64,000 bases of DNA from Elmis aenea (taxonomy: Eukaryota > Arthropoda > Insecta > Coleoptera > Elmidae). The notes below the pieces were generated by a model. It ran no database searches. It had not been told where the DNA came from and saw nothing but the letters and a program-made list of their open reading frames with translations. The stretch's first letter is position 1. Every line of letters begins with the position of its first letter. Shown piece by piece: positions 44,248-55,185 of the stretch. The translations under genes and the position numbers were made by a program. The stretch spans positions 25,007,674-25,071,673 of the forward strand of contig OX393579.1 of assembly GCA_947652605.1 (NCBI GenBank), read 5' to 3'.

Positions 44248-46246
44248 TTACAAATGACCACGGACTGCTGCATGAGCGGCGAAATGTGCAATTTTAGCGG
44301 CATGTACTTCGGGCGTATCTAAAGGAGCTCCGTTAGCTTGGATACCGTAAGCCCATGGTGCGGCGACATGATGTCCACTGTACAAAACAGGTGAGTAAAC
44401 TCCGTTGCGGGTGCTGGCTTCGGCGTGAGCGGCAAAATGATGGGCCTTAGCTGCTTGAACTTCGGGGGTTTCTACGGGATGACCACCGGGTCCAATAAGA
44501 GGAACGTGGTAAGGATATCCAGTGTAGGCGTGAGCAACAAATGGGGCTCCGATGGCACTGCGGGTGGATGCTGCAGCATGAGCGGCGAAGTGGTGAGCTT
44601 TAGCGGCTTGAACCTCAGGGGTTTCCACAGGCACACCATTGGGGCCAATTACTGGTACATGGTAACCGTAGATGCTGCGACGCTTGCGGTAGTGTGCTAC
44701 GAGTCCATTACGAGCAGAAGCTTCAGCGTGTGCGGCGAAATGGGCGGCTTTAGCATGTTGTACTTCAGGAGTGTCTACGGGACCGACGGAAGAAACGGCG
44801 TAAGGTGAGCCGTAGTATCCACCACGTGAGGCATGAGCAGCGAAGTGATTTGCCTTAGCGTGGGCAACTTCGGGGGTATCGAGAGGAGTGCCATCTGGAG
44901 CGATAGCAGGAACTCCGTAGTGGTGACCGGTGTAAGCGGCAACGGGATGTACTACTCCAGATCGGGCAGCGTGTGCTGCCAAATGGTTGGCTTTTGCAGC
45001 TTGTACTTCAGGAGTTTCTACAGGTACACCTCCGGGTCCAATAACTGGTATATGATATCCATAATAGGATGATGGTACGTAAGTTGCTGATGCAGCAACT
45101 AAGGCGCAGGACAGAATTACCTGAAAAAATATTATTTTAATAACTTACTTTGACAATAAAAGTAGTAATCAAAATAAAGCAACACTGTTGGCTTTTCAAG
45201 CTTTCGAGTAAAATGTATTGCCACTTTGATTGCATGTAAGTTGTTGCGTTTAATAAAAAATTACTAATCTTTTTACAAATGTAAGTCTTTAGTAGTATTT
45301 TATTTTAAATACTAAACTGATATACGGTTTCGCGCTGCTTCTTCAGTTTTTCTGTTTTATCTACTAACCAACGAAGTCATAAAACTATTAAAGGAATTTT
45401 AATTGATATTTAGTGCAATTAACTATACAGCGTTATTCAAAACGTCTGCAACAAATGAATCTTTATTATTTATTTCTCATGTAATTTTATTCTTATCAAA
45501 AGTTTGTGCATAGCCTAAAATTAATTTTAAGTCTATAAAAATGTCGATACAAATTCATACGGCGCTGGATATGATCGATTTTATAATTAATTGCCAGAGT
45601 AAAGTGTCGCTGCATAACTGATTATTTAATTACAACACGAATCATTCAAATAGCCTAATACAAAAATTTAGGCCTAATTGTTAAAAAAGAGTTATCTGTA
45701 CAAATTATTAACATTTAAAAAAAATTGGCAGTATTAAAAGTTATCAACGCTTTAAAAAATATAAAGTTGTATTGCAGCAAAGTTATCAAATATTTTTTTT
45801 TATGTATACGTGTTTTCTACTTCATATTTTTATTTTTGTACCGTTTTTATTATTCAATCTTTTAGAATTAATATACAAAACTTTGTTGAAGTAAAAGTAA
45901 CAGTATCGTTAAAATATTATGGTAAAAATAAAAACATAAATGAAAACCAAAAGTTTTTAAAATCTAATCCAGTTATCAGACAAATACAAACATGAGTGAG
46001 TATATTTAAAATAAAAATTAATGAATATTTACGTTTAATACATCATATTTGGTGATATTTTACGCGACAATTTCTTGGTATGAAAAAAAACAATAAAATC
46101 TGCACTAAGTGAAGTACCATTAAAAGGTAAATTAACTGTTAACAACTTTAAATAAAAATCTGAAAACCAACTGCTCTTTAAAAATGTATCACATAAAAAT
46201 TATAACGTTGTTTTATAATCCAACTTTGACTTACCAAAAATTTCAT
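44248..46246 (-). CDS. Repetitive cuticle protein (TPEV/AKxxHFAAHA repeats), two exons, complete
   Basis: A secreted structural cuticle protein without an RR domain. Exons 46246-46235 (MKFL) and 45120-44248 join in phase 0 across a 1114-bp GT-AG intron, giving 294 residues. Signal peptide MKFLVILSCALVAASA, then six tandem units of about 45 residues, each a Tyr/Pro/Gly stretch (YHVPVIGPGG), PV(E/D)TPEV..AK, H(F/L)AAHA and a short spacer. The Ala/His-rich helix-like part and the Gly/Pro part alternate regularly. A dibasic RKRRS sits between units 3 and 4 and could be a furin-type site. The function beyond cuticle structure is unknown. Plus-strand open frames across 44128-45072 are shadows of this biased coding sequence. 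The true start lies upstream of the ATG-like codon at 44982. Confidence 0.9.
46235..46246 (-). CDS. Cuticle gene 2, exon 1 (first four codons)
   Basis: ATG AAA TTT TTG followed by GTAAGT (complement 46229-46234). It joins the phase-0 acceptor ttttcag at 45121 to complete the signal peptide. Confidence 0.85.
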
Positions 46247-46318
46247 TGTGAGAAGAATTCCAACCTCCTAGGGCACTAGGACTGTTGAATGACTGTGCTA
46301 GGGTAAGGCCCCGCCCGG

Positions 46319-46326
46319 TATTTATA
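46319..46326 (-). promoter_or_regulatory. TATA box of cuticle gene 2
   Basis: The minus strand reads TATAAATA about 75 bases upstream of the start codon, within a GC-richer stretch, placing transcription start near 46290. Confidence 0.6.
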
Positions 46327-46360
46327 CGGCCCCCCATTAACAACTGCCCCATCAGAGGAG

Positions 46361-46367
46361 CAAGGTC
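46361..46367 (+). promoter_or_regulatory. Putative Ftz-f1 core upstream of cuticle gene 2
   Basis: caaggtc matches the core of YCAAGGYCR, but the outer positions do not fit. It lies about 35 bases upstream of the TATA box, at a distance where an activator site would be plausible. Confidence 0.25.
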
Positions 46368-46439
46368 CCTTTCACTACCAACTGTCCTGAAGACAGTCTG
46401 CTCCTCCTATCTTGTTGAGGATTCTGAAAGAAGGAAGTC

Positions 46440-48222
46440 TGTGTCACATTACACGCTCTAAAAACAAGGACAGCTTTAATGCGTAAAGAAAATTTAAAAT
46501 TGTTCTTAATAGAATGAACTTGCAGTACAAAGCTTTGTTATTTACTTAAATAAATGCATGGTAAGACGCATTTAATACACAAATTAACTGATTTTGTTGG
46601 TTAAGTATGTAATTAAAAACTTTTTAATATCGCTAAAGAGCTGCTTTTTTGTTTTTTTAAAGATTACCTTCTTTTTTCTTCAACAAAAATATATCATTCG
46701 TAAATACGAAGTTTCGAATTCATTAAATTTTTTGTCACAGTTACTAAGGAATTCACATTTTTGGTCGATAGTAATTAATTATCCGTTCATGTAATTAGTA
46801 TCTCACAGTTTATAATTTAAATAAAAATGTTAATTTGATGTTACTGAATTTTAAGTTGAATACATTACTAAGTAGTCTTGTTTACTTTATTTCCTATACA
46901 AATATTTTTTTCTGTCGGTTAACATTTTCATAAGGCAGTTAATTTCTGAAATTCATTAATTGTGTATAAGTTTATTATGCATTTCAAATCCTATTTGCGT
47001 ATATAGTTGTTTATTTTAAATAAATTTTAGTTTTTTTTTTTAATTATGTAGCGGAAAAAAATACGTTTTACGTAAACGATTTTCAAATGTTTTATAGTAG
47101 CAGTAATATTTATGTCAAATCAATTGTTTTAAATTGCAATAGGCCACTAAAACGTACTAAATAAAAATTTTGCAATGGATATATTATTGTTTCACATTGC
47201 AGTGTAGTCGTTTCTGTAGTGAAAGCTAACGAAATAGTATAAGAAATAGTCCAGTAGATTTTAAAAACTAGGTACGATCTCGGCATAACTGGATGTGACA
47301 TACCGTATCAGTCGCTATTCACTACTGAAATCGCATCTTCCAGAACCGATGTGGCTTAATACCGCATTTTTTGTTACAAGCCAAAAAGTGCTTGGAAGTT
47401 ATGTTTAGAAGTGTGATAATCGTATTAAAACTAATGCTTTCGCGAGGATTTAAAAGCCGGATAAGGATTATTTAAATCTTTTATTAATATGGATCAATAA
47501 TATTTAATTATTTACTCCGGATTTAAAACTGTTTGCAAAATATTGTTCAATGGCGATTTTAATGAAAAAGTGTTTTAACTATTTAGGTTTGTTTTTAAGT
47601 TAAGGGCCTTACAACCCTAAAGTAAAACGATTTTTATTTTATTTTGATGTTTGTTGAGGTACCGTCTCATTATTTTAAAAGCCTGAATTTAATTTTTCAA
47701 AATTTTTCTTATTTGCTTCATTGTAGTTCTTATAGTTTCGTTGTAGATCTTATATAACACACATTTACTTTTTGTTTTCAGCAATTTTTTGGGTGAATGA
47801 TATAAAACAACGTTGTTATTTATACAGGTTCAAACCGTTAGATATTTTTTAAAACTGAGTTTCATTATCAACCGCACATTTTACCATACTATGATCTGAC
47901 TATACGATATCATAATCTAATACCTTGTAAGATGATATTTCCTTCAACAACCGTTATGTTAAATTATTGTAGTCACGATTTAAATATGGGTAAAATGATT
48001 AAAATATGGTGACAGAGTAATGTTTCGACAGTGAGTTTCTATGATTATTTTGCTATGACACGAAATATTATTTGACACTGTACTTACTATGTAAAGTGCT
48101 GGTTGCAACAGTAGTTACACTTTTTTTTTTTAAATCTGAAAGTAAGCGTCTTGTTTACGTTGGTAATCATTTCCCTATCTTTTAGACTTGCAGTTAGACT
48201 TCTACATACATTTTGGGAAATA
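46440..48222. other. Intergenic DNA upstream of cuticle gene 2
   Basis: AT-rich, no gene, no clear repeat. The open frames at 46594-46794 and 47110-47301 have no domain. Confidence 0.5.
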
Positions 48223-48224
48223 TA

Positions 48225-48874
48225 CAGGGTGGTCCACATAGAAGGGTCACTATTGGGATCTCGTAAACGATATGCGCTCCGAAGAAGTTTAAATTAGACA
48301 AATTGTTCCCCTCTCTGAGACCTATTCAGTGATGCTTTAACGTTTTAAAAAAGTTCATGGCATGCTAGATAATACACAAAAATCAAAGTGGACATTTTTC
48401 TTAAATCGTTAATAACTCGGTTGGGCTTGATGGGACAAAAAAAAATATTGGGAAAGTTGTAGATTTTTTTACGCACTGTAAAATATTTTTTTTTTCAATG
48501 TTGTTTAAATTCTTAGATAAATTACCAACTTGCATTTTTTTTTTAAATAGAAGCCATAATACGCCACGACTTCATAAAAAAGCATTTGTTTTTCCTCTTT
48601 TCAATAATAGGTTTAAAGTATGTAATGCCATGAGTTTACATAATATTAAAACAAATAAATGTTTTTATTTTACACTGCGTAAAAACATCTGCAACTCGTT
48701 CCCCAAAAATATTTTTGTACCATCAAGTATAACTGAGTATTTAACGTTTTTTTAAAACATTAAGGATCACTGAATCGGTATCAGAAAGGGGAAAAATTTG
48801 TCTAATTTAAACTTCTTCGTTGCTCTTACCGTTTACGAGATCCCATTAGTGGCCATTCTATGTGGACCACCCTG
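48225..48874. mobile_element. Palindromic TA element, CAGGGTGGTCCACATAGAA ends, 650 bp
   Basis: TA at 48223-48224 and 48875-48876. Inverted arms of about 120 bp or more: cagggtggtccacatagaa, gggatctcgtaaacg, gaagaagtttaaattagaca at the left with their complements at the right. The AT-rich interior is less well paired. A related arm appears at about 58848 (gttcaaaaatcgaggtccac). The open frame at 48498-48755 lies inside and has no domain. Confidence 0.82.
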
Positions 48875-48876
48875 TA

Positions 48877-49936
48877 TAAGACGTAGTTGTACGATACGGT
48901 TATAATAAAATGTCAAGTATTTTTGATGCAATAGTAAATCTATATTTTTTTAATAATGTTATATAAAGTTATAATCACCAACGATGTTTAAATTAACGTA
49001 GTAGGTATTAATAAATTGTAACCAATTAATTTGGCTTCAATTTCGAATTAATGGTCTATTGCACCAAGAACGATAATAAGCGATATCGAAGTAAACAAAG
49101 CAGCGCGTAAAAACAAAAGGGTGCAATGATGGGAATCGCGATACGATCTTCTATTTTCTTTGGTTATTTTATTTGGTTTGTAATGTTTTAACATTCAGTT
49201 TCTGTGTTTATTTCATTTACTAATCACTGGGAATTGATTATCGAAGAATTTTTTGATTGTTTTTTTCCTGTAGATTGTGTTTTATATTATTTTAGGTGAT
49301 TTCAAAGTAAATATACGTGGTTTGAAGTATTCGTGAAAAAACAAAAACAAGTTACTACAATTTTGCGGTTTTGTTTTATTTCAATTAACAAATCTAAGCA
49401 AGTTTTATGGTGCATTTCACAAATATCTATAAACCAACTGACAACAAAATTAGTAGAGTTTCAATTTTAACATTGTTTTAAAGCTCTTTTTATAGTTTTG
49501 GATTTCTCTTGGGTCATGAACGACCACATTTTGCACATCTTATACATGCCATTTATTTGCATAAACTTTTGTTTGCCAAATAGCACCATTTTTCCTAAAA
49601 TCCAAGTTGCTAAATTGCATCATGTATCAATAAGTTTTTTATTTTAATGTGGTTAGGACAATGTATCACAAGAGTGTATTTGTATTAAAAAAAAAAAAAC
49701 AGGAAAACCAAAGTTGGCTTAAATACGTTTGTGTTTGCAGATAATTTAATGTGTATACGTTCAATATGTATTTTATTGTTATTTTCGTTAAAGCATCTCA
49801 ATAAAAGATGAATTTGTGCAACATAAACCACTATCAATTAATAGTAAATTCAATAAGTTTTTTAAATTGTTGTAATCACTTTTTAATTGTCTTTAACAAA
49901 GACTAAAATACTAAGTTTTAATGTATCTACTACGTG
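48877..49936. other. Intergenic DNA, nothing recognised
   Basis: AT-rich, no supported gene or repeat boundary. Confidence 0.45.
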
Positions 49937-49938
49937 TA

Positions 49939-50120
49939 CAGAGTGGACCAAATTCGAATGTTTTACATTTACAGGGTATCTCGGTTACTGTAATAGTTTG
50001 CGAAAATCTGATATCGGTCTCTTGGGTTATTCTTTTAAGAAAGAAAATCTGATGTTTGTAATTGTTAAACAACTAAATGTCATTTCTAAGTAAATTCTGC
50101 AACAGCAGCTACGTTTTTAT
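49939..50120. mobile_element. One-sided copy of the CAGGGTGGACC element
   Basis: Starts CAGAGTGGACCAAATTCGAA after TA at 49937-49938 and follows the left arm of the element at 30164-31022 (ggtatctcggttactgtaat; cgaaaatctgatatcg; ctcttgggttatt). The right end was not identified. Confidence 0.65.
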
Positions 50121-50353
50121 CACTTACAAAGTAATATTCTAACATATTAAACTTTTCGAAGAGTTCAAATTTACCCATGTTCACAATACCACAATAAACA
50201 GTTATAAAATACAAAAGAATACACGAATTTGCTTAAAAGTTGAAAAATAAACTTGGAAATTACTTGTAGTTGTTTAATAACTGCAGACTTCACTTGTTCA
50301 CGAAATCATGGCAAACTTTAATAAGGAAATTTTTACAAAATTAACCATATCTT

Positions 50354-50757
50354 AAAATTAGTTTTAGATCATGCAACAACTTTTATCAAGACTAAAATTT
50401 TCTCAGAAATCAATAATAAAAAACTTTTCCATTTGTTGCAGACTTTTTGAATGTGAAAATTTCTTAAAAAATAAAAATTGGAATTCGACCTTCAAAAGGT
50501 AAATCTTGCCTTATTTTGAGATTCTTAATAACTGTTTCCAATAATTTTTTTATGTATCTCTTAAAATAAGGGCACTTTACTCTTGCGAATATTTCAAAAA
50601 TCGTTAAAATCTAGTGTCCTATGACTTTGTATAATTTTTTTTTAAATCTTAAAATTAGTTTTAGATCATGCACCAACTTTTATCAAGAATAGAATTTTAT
50701 GAGAAATCAATAATAAGAATTTTTCCCATTTGTTGCAGACTGTTTGAATGACGCTGT
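50354..50757. repeat. Direct repeat, about 105-bp units 295 bp apart
   Basis: Units at 50354-50455 and 50650-50757 share ttaaaattagttttagatca, accaacttttatcaaga-type and ccatttgttgcagact blocks. Both belong to a dispersed family also visible, more diverged, at about 29440-29830 and 60187-60290 (tttaaattagttttgcgtca). Confidence 0.7.
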
Positions 50758-50759
50758 AT

Positions 50760-53039
50760 ATAACGCATTAGATAAAGTTACATTTTTAATTATTTGAAAC
50801 ATCAGAAGGGCGCAGAAAAGCCTCAATTGTGCTGCATGTGGTCTTCGGGACCCGGGTTGACATCTGCTTTAAATGACAACATTTTTTTAATTTCACATTT
50901 CTATGAAATTTTCATTTCTAACTTAAACGGGAAAATGGTTAAAGTACATCTTCATTACAATAAAAGTGTCAATAATTCGTGGAAAAGAAGATAAAATTAC
51001 AATTTTTTCTTTTTTCTTTTAATTGTTTCGAAACTACTTCTCCACCTTCATAGCCTACTGGAAAATATTACGTTGCCCTAATAATTAACAATAAAATCGC
51101 AATATCTCGAAAAATATTGGGCATAAAATATTTTTGAGAGACTAAAAAAATTATGAAACTTTAAAAAAAATTAGGGTGTTTGTATTGAAGGAAAGTTTCA
51201 CGAGTTTGACCAAGCCTAAAATAACACCCTGTTTAATATTTTCAAAATTTAGCTTGTGCAAAGTGTTATCGACAATAATACGCATATCTACTGCCTTTTC
51301 AAAATACTTAAATGTTGTTGTTAACTGTCTGATACCAATATTCTTTGTATTATCTTCAGTAGCATTTCAAATATTTGTTTGTTTATTTATGCTTTTGCGC
51401 AGCACATATACAGCGGGGCGCCATAGCTATAGATGAGGTATATGGTAAATAGTAAAAATATTTAAAACTTTAAATTTGTTTGCAAGAGAAAATGTCAAAT
51501 TCTTATCAGCCAATCCTTTAAGATTAATTTGGTATCCTGTACATTTTCTTATCCTGCATGTTTTCAATTAATCAATCGTTGCTATTACTCACGTGATTTT
51601 CTAATACTTACTTTTTCATTTTACCAGCAACACAAGCAAACTGAAAATATGCAAAGTATTGCAGTTATGCGTCTAGTAAAATAACAACTTAATTAAATCT
51701 GATATATTATATTATCGTATTTTAGTACTCTGCAATAGCATAATGAGTTTGTGTAATTTGTCATATTATCTATTAAGCCACTACATATTTATGCTAATCA
51801 TGTTATTTATATATGTGTTGTTTATGTATCGTAACACGAATATTGAGTACTATAACAAACAGTCGAGTATTGTTCCATTTTTTGTGTAACGTGCCCTGGC
51901 ATTCAATGGCACACATTTTTACCATAGGGAAGGACAGCCGAGTCTCTAAAAGGCTTGTGGTTAATATGTCTCGTTCTGATATTCTACTGGTTTAATAAAT
52001 TTTTATAAAAGCTCTTGCCGGATGTCATTTAAAAAGATATATTAAAATCAATTAATGTTATTTACCGATATAAACAAAAATGGAAACCGTCTAAATTTAG
52101 AATAAATTTGAATTGGCGCCAAGAATTTTTTAGCGAATTAAAGAAACGCAAAACGTTAAGTCAAAGCGGTTTGATCCATATTCTGGCAATTAATAACACT
52201 CATTTAGTTTAAAAAGGACATCAACTTCATTTTATAATTAAGTCTGTTTACAAATCTATAAATATCACCGTAAAACGACTGCATAAATTAAATCGAAAAT
52301 TTAAGTTCCAAAATGGAATTGACGCCAAAGTTTTTATTCGTCTAACGAACACTGTCGAAGGACGAAATATTTACGCACTGCAATGTAATACAGCTTCAGA
52401 AAATTTACATGAAATCTTCTTAATTAATATTTACTTGTAAAAAAATCTGCGTTAAGAAAGCTTTGACCATGGCGTGACCAGTTTTATTTATCTCCGTTTA
52501 ATTACTGAAGTAGCATGAAATTGCACACGCACCCTGTAATGTGTCTGTCTACCGTCATTACTACAATCATGCAAAAGTATGGAAACAGGCAAACATTTTA
52601 GAGTTAAATTGATCATATTACAAAAACAATTTATTACTGATCATTATCATATGTTCCGGATTCAATGCGTGCATTGAGTTTTGATTCCTTTTTAAATTCT
52701 CTTCAAAAAAAAAATTACATATGTGGGTCTTAAAGTCAACGGTTTTCGTAAAATTTACTTGCACAAATTTTGACCAATACAGCACTTTTAAATATTTTTA
52801 ACGTTAAAATATTAAAAAGGCAGAAACAATTCGTGTGAAAGTTGACTTTATCAATAAGTTAATTAACACTTTGCACTAGCAAAATTTTTTAAATAGCATA
52901 CAGGGAATTTTGTACGCTTGATCATACCTATGAAAATGTAAACATCGGTAATTTATTTTTCTTACAATATCCTATATTTTTATACGTGCCCAGCACTGTA
53001 TAGTGATAATATACGTATTTACATCGTCACAATTATTAG
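50760..53039. other. Intergenic DNA
   Basis: No gene. The open frames at 50794-50994, 51176-51436 and 51813-51995 have no domains. At 51172-51230 agggtgttt and aacaccct could be the ends of a small degraded element. Confidence 0.4.
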
Positions 53040-53044
53040 GAGTA

Positions 53045-53800
53045 TTTAGAATCTGGATCTTCTGCTTCTTAATCGGTTCCTTTTATACCTTTCGGTGTCG
53101 AGGTATGCTTTTCCATTTCTGTGTTATGTTTCTCCACTCCTGCGTCCTGCCTATCGTTAGCTAATTGTGGCATATCTCTCCAGCTGACTCCTTTTTCTTT
53201 TAGTCTCTGCCTCACTTCTTTTTCCCATTTTATTCTTGGTCTTCTTCCTCTATTTCTTTTTCCCTTCATCTGCATTTTCCATCCTATTTTCGTTCTACTT
53301 TCTGGCATGCGTAGTAAATGTCCAAGTGATCTAAATTGATTCGTCTCCATCTTTTTCTTAATATCTGTTACTCCTAGGTTATTTCGAAATTTTTCGTTAC
53401 TGATTTTATCGATCAGTCTACATCCCTCTATTCTTCTCATAAATCTCATTTCCTGTACCTGTTTTCTCTGTTTTTGAGTTAATGTCCAAGTTTCTGAACT
53501 GTACGTGAGAATGGGTGCGTACACTGCATTAAAACCTCGCTTCTTCGTTTGTTTTGATATCTCTTTCTTACTTATCAAACACTTATTAGTGGCGTGATAA
53601 ATTTCGTCGCTGCCGCTATTATGTTATTCAGATCTTCCTCCAATTTACCATTTTCTGCAATTCTTGTTCCTAAATATTTAAAATTTGCTACCTGCTCTAT
53701 CTTTTTTTGGTCTAGCATAATTGTAGCTGGTTCATGATTTTTCGCTATGACCATAACCTTTGTCTTTGTTATCTAGAATCTAGATATTATTATTTAAAAT
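53045..53800 (-). mobile_element. LINE 3' fragment (C-terminal RT region and 3' end)
   Basis: On the minus strand the polymerase C-terminal region runs from about 53790 to 53069, then a 3' end with caccgaaagg and an agaagcagaaga tail. The same 3' signature closes the fragment at 37.86 kb. Confidence 0.8.
53069..53790 (-). pseudogene. LINE polymerase C-terminal fragment with frameshift
   Basis: Upstream part: TKVMVIAKNHEPATIML, QVANFKYLGTRIAENG, EEDLNNIIAAATKF. A one-base shift near 53600 then leads into LISKKEISKQTKKRGFNAVY, PILTYSSETWTLTQKQR, FMRRIEGCRLIDKISNE, LGHLLRMPE, RNRGRRPRIKWE. These are the FKYLG, YGSETW-like, RRI, GH..RM and GRP..W blocks found downstream of the reverse transcriptase palm in insect non-LTR elements. 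The frame is broken and 5'-truncated, so inactive. Confidence 0.82.
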
Positions 53801-54203
53801 ATAAAAATCTATACAAGTGAAAACATACACCGTTGTGAAAAACATTTTCATTTCTTATAAATTACTTTGGAGTCCCAATTAACCGAACCTCGTTTTACCG
53901 AGGTTATGCATTTTACAAGGTGAAGTGAAATGCTTCAAATATTTAACTATCGGAATTTATAATTTTTGTGATAAAACCGTTGCAAATAAAAGTTATTTAC
54001 TATTTTATTTAAAATAATAATAGTAAGTAGACCACCAAACAAATACATTTAAAATTATCACGTCAATAAATTAAATCCAGTTTATTTTTATTACAAATAA
54101 ACGAACTTTCAGTAATAATCTTATAATTTTAGGCTATCCGATGTTTTTTTAATTTATAGTAACTAAAATAAATTTTAGTTCATGTTTTCTAGTGCTTTTA
54201 AAT

Positions 54204-55177
54204 CAGGGTTGAGCAGATTTAAATGAATTGATTTAAATCACGATTTAAATCATGATTTAAATCAAGTGATTTTTTTAAAAAAATCATTGATTTAAATCAA
54301 GTGATTTTTTTTTAAAATTATTAATTTAAATCACAGATTATATGAGTACAATATAATATTAATTTATAATAAAATAAAATTGTATTACTATTAGTAATTA
54401 AATACACGAAATGGTGAATAAACCATATCAATTTGCTCTTATAAAGTAATATTCATTGTGGAAATGCAATAATTCAAAATATAAATGACAAGTTTTTGTA
54501 GTGAACAGTCAGTTTTTTCAATTTCCACGGCACTCTACTGCTTCCATAACGATTTGAAAAAAAAAAGTCGAATATCTCGAAAAGTATGAGTTTTGAGTAT
54601 AGGACATACTTAACAAAATATGAAGCTCTTTTAAAGATGAATTCGATGACATAAAAAAATACAGGGGTTTGCATTTGTAAAATCGAGTTACAAGCTTTTG
54701 AAAATCATGGAAGTTGCCTCCTATTTATAAACACCCCTGTATGTGTGATTCAAATATTTTCATTGCATGTCCATACCAAATTACAACACTGTATTTCAAA
54801 ATAACTTCAGGAGAATTTTTTAAATAAAGACTTAAAACATTGAATAATTTAGAAAATATATTTTTTTTTACAACGCCGTATAAAAACCTGTAGTATTTTA
54901 TATTGATGCAAATCTAAAATTAAGGCGGTCGAAAATAATAAATAAAAAATTGGGTGTTGTATTTGAAATATAAAAGTTGCTATTAGTTTCAGAAAGGGTG
55001 AGTCACCTGTATATTTGAAAATATTTTTATTGTGTTGTTTAGAAAAAACCGTATAAAATAGCATTTGAATCAACTTCATATCTCAAGCCGTTTAGCCACA
55101 ATCAAAAAAATCTGATTTAAATCAAATAAATCGATTTTTTTGATTTAAAAAAAAAATCATGATTTTTATCCACCCTG
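54204..55177. mobile_element. hAT-like MITE with GATTTAAATC-rich ends, 974 bp
   Basis: A perfect 8-bp target duplication, TTTTAAAT, at 54196-54203 and 55178-55185. Termini CAGGGTTGAGCAGATTT and, in complement, CAGGGTGGATAAAAATC. Both ends carry repeated gatttaaatca motifs that pair with themselves. A smaller inverted pair inside (tacaggggtttgcatttgta at 54661; tttataaacacccctgtatg at 54724) may be a nested TA element of about 80 bp. Non-coding. Confidence 0.85.
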
Positions 55178-55185
55178 TTTTAAAT

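Noticed and set aside
44425..45072. Plus-strand open frames over cuticle gene 2
   Set aside because: Shadows of the repetitive minus-strand coding sequence.
53121..53339. 72-codon plus-strand frame
   Set aside because: Antisense of the LINE C-terminal fragment.
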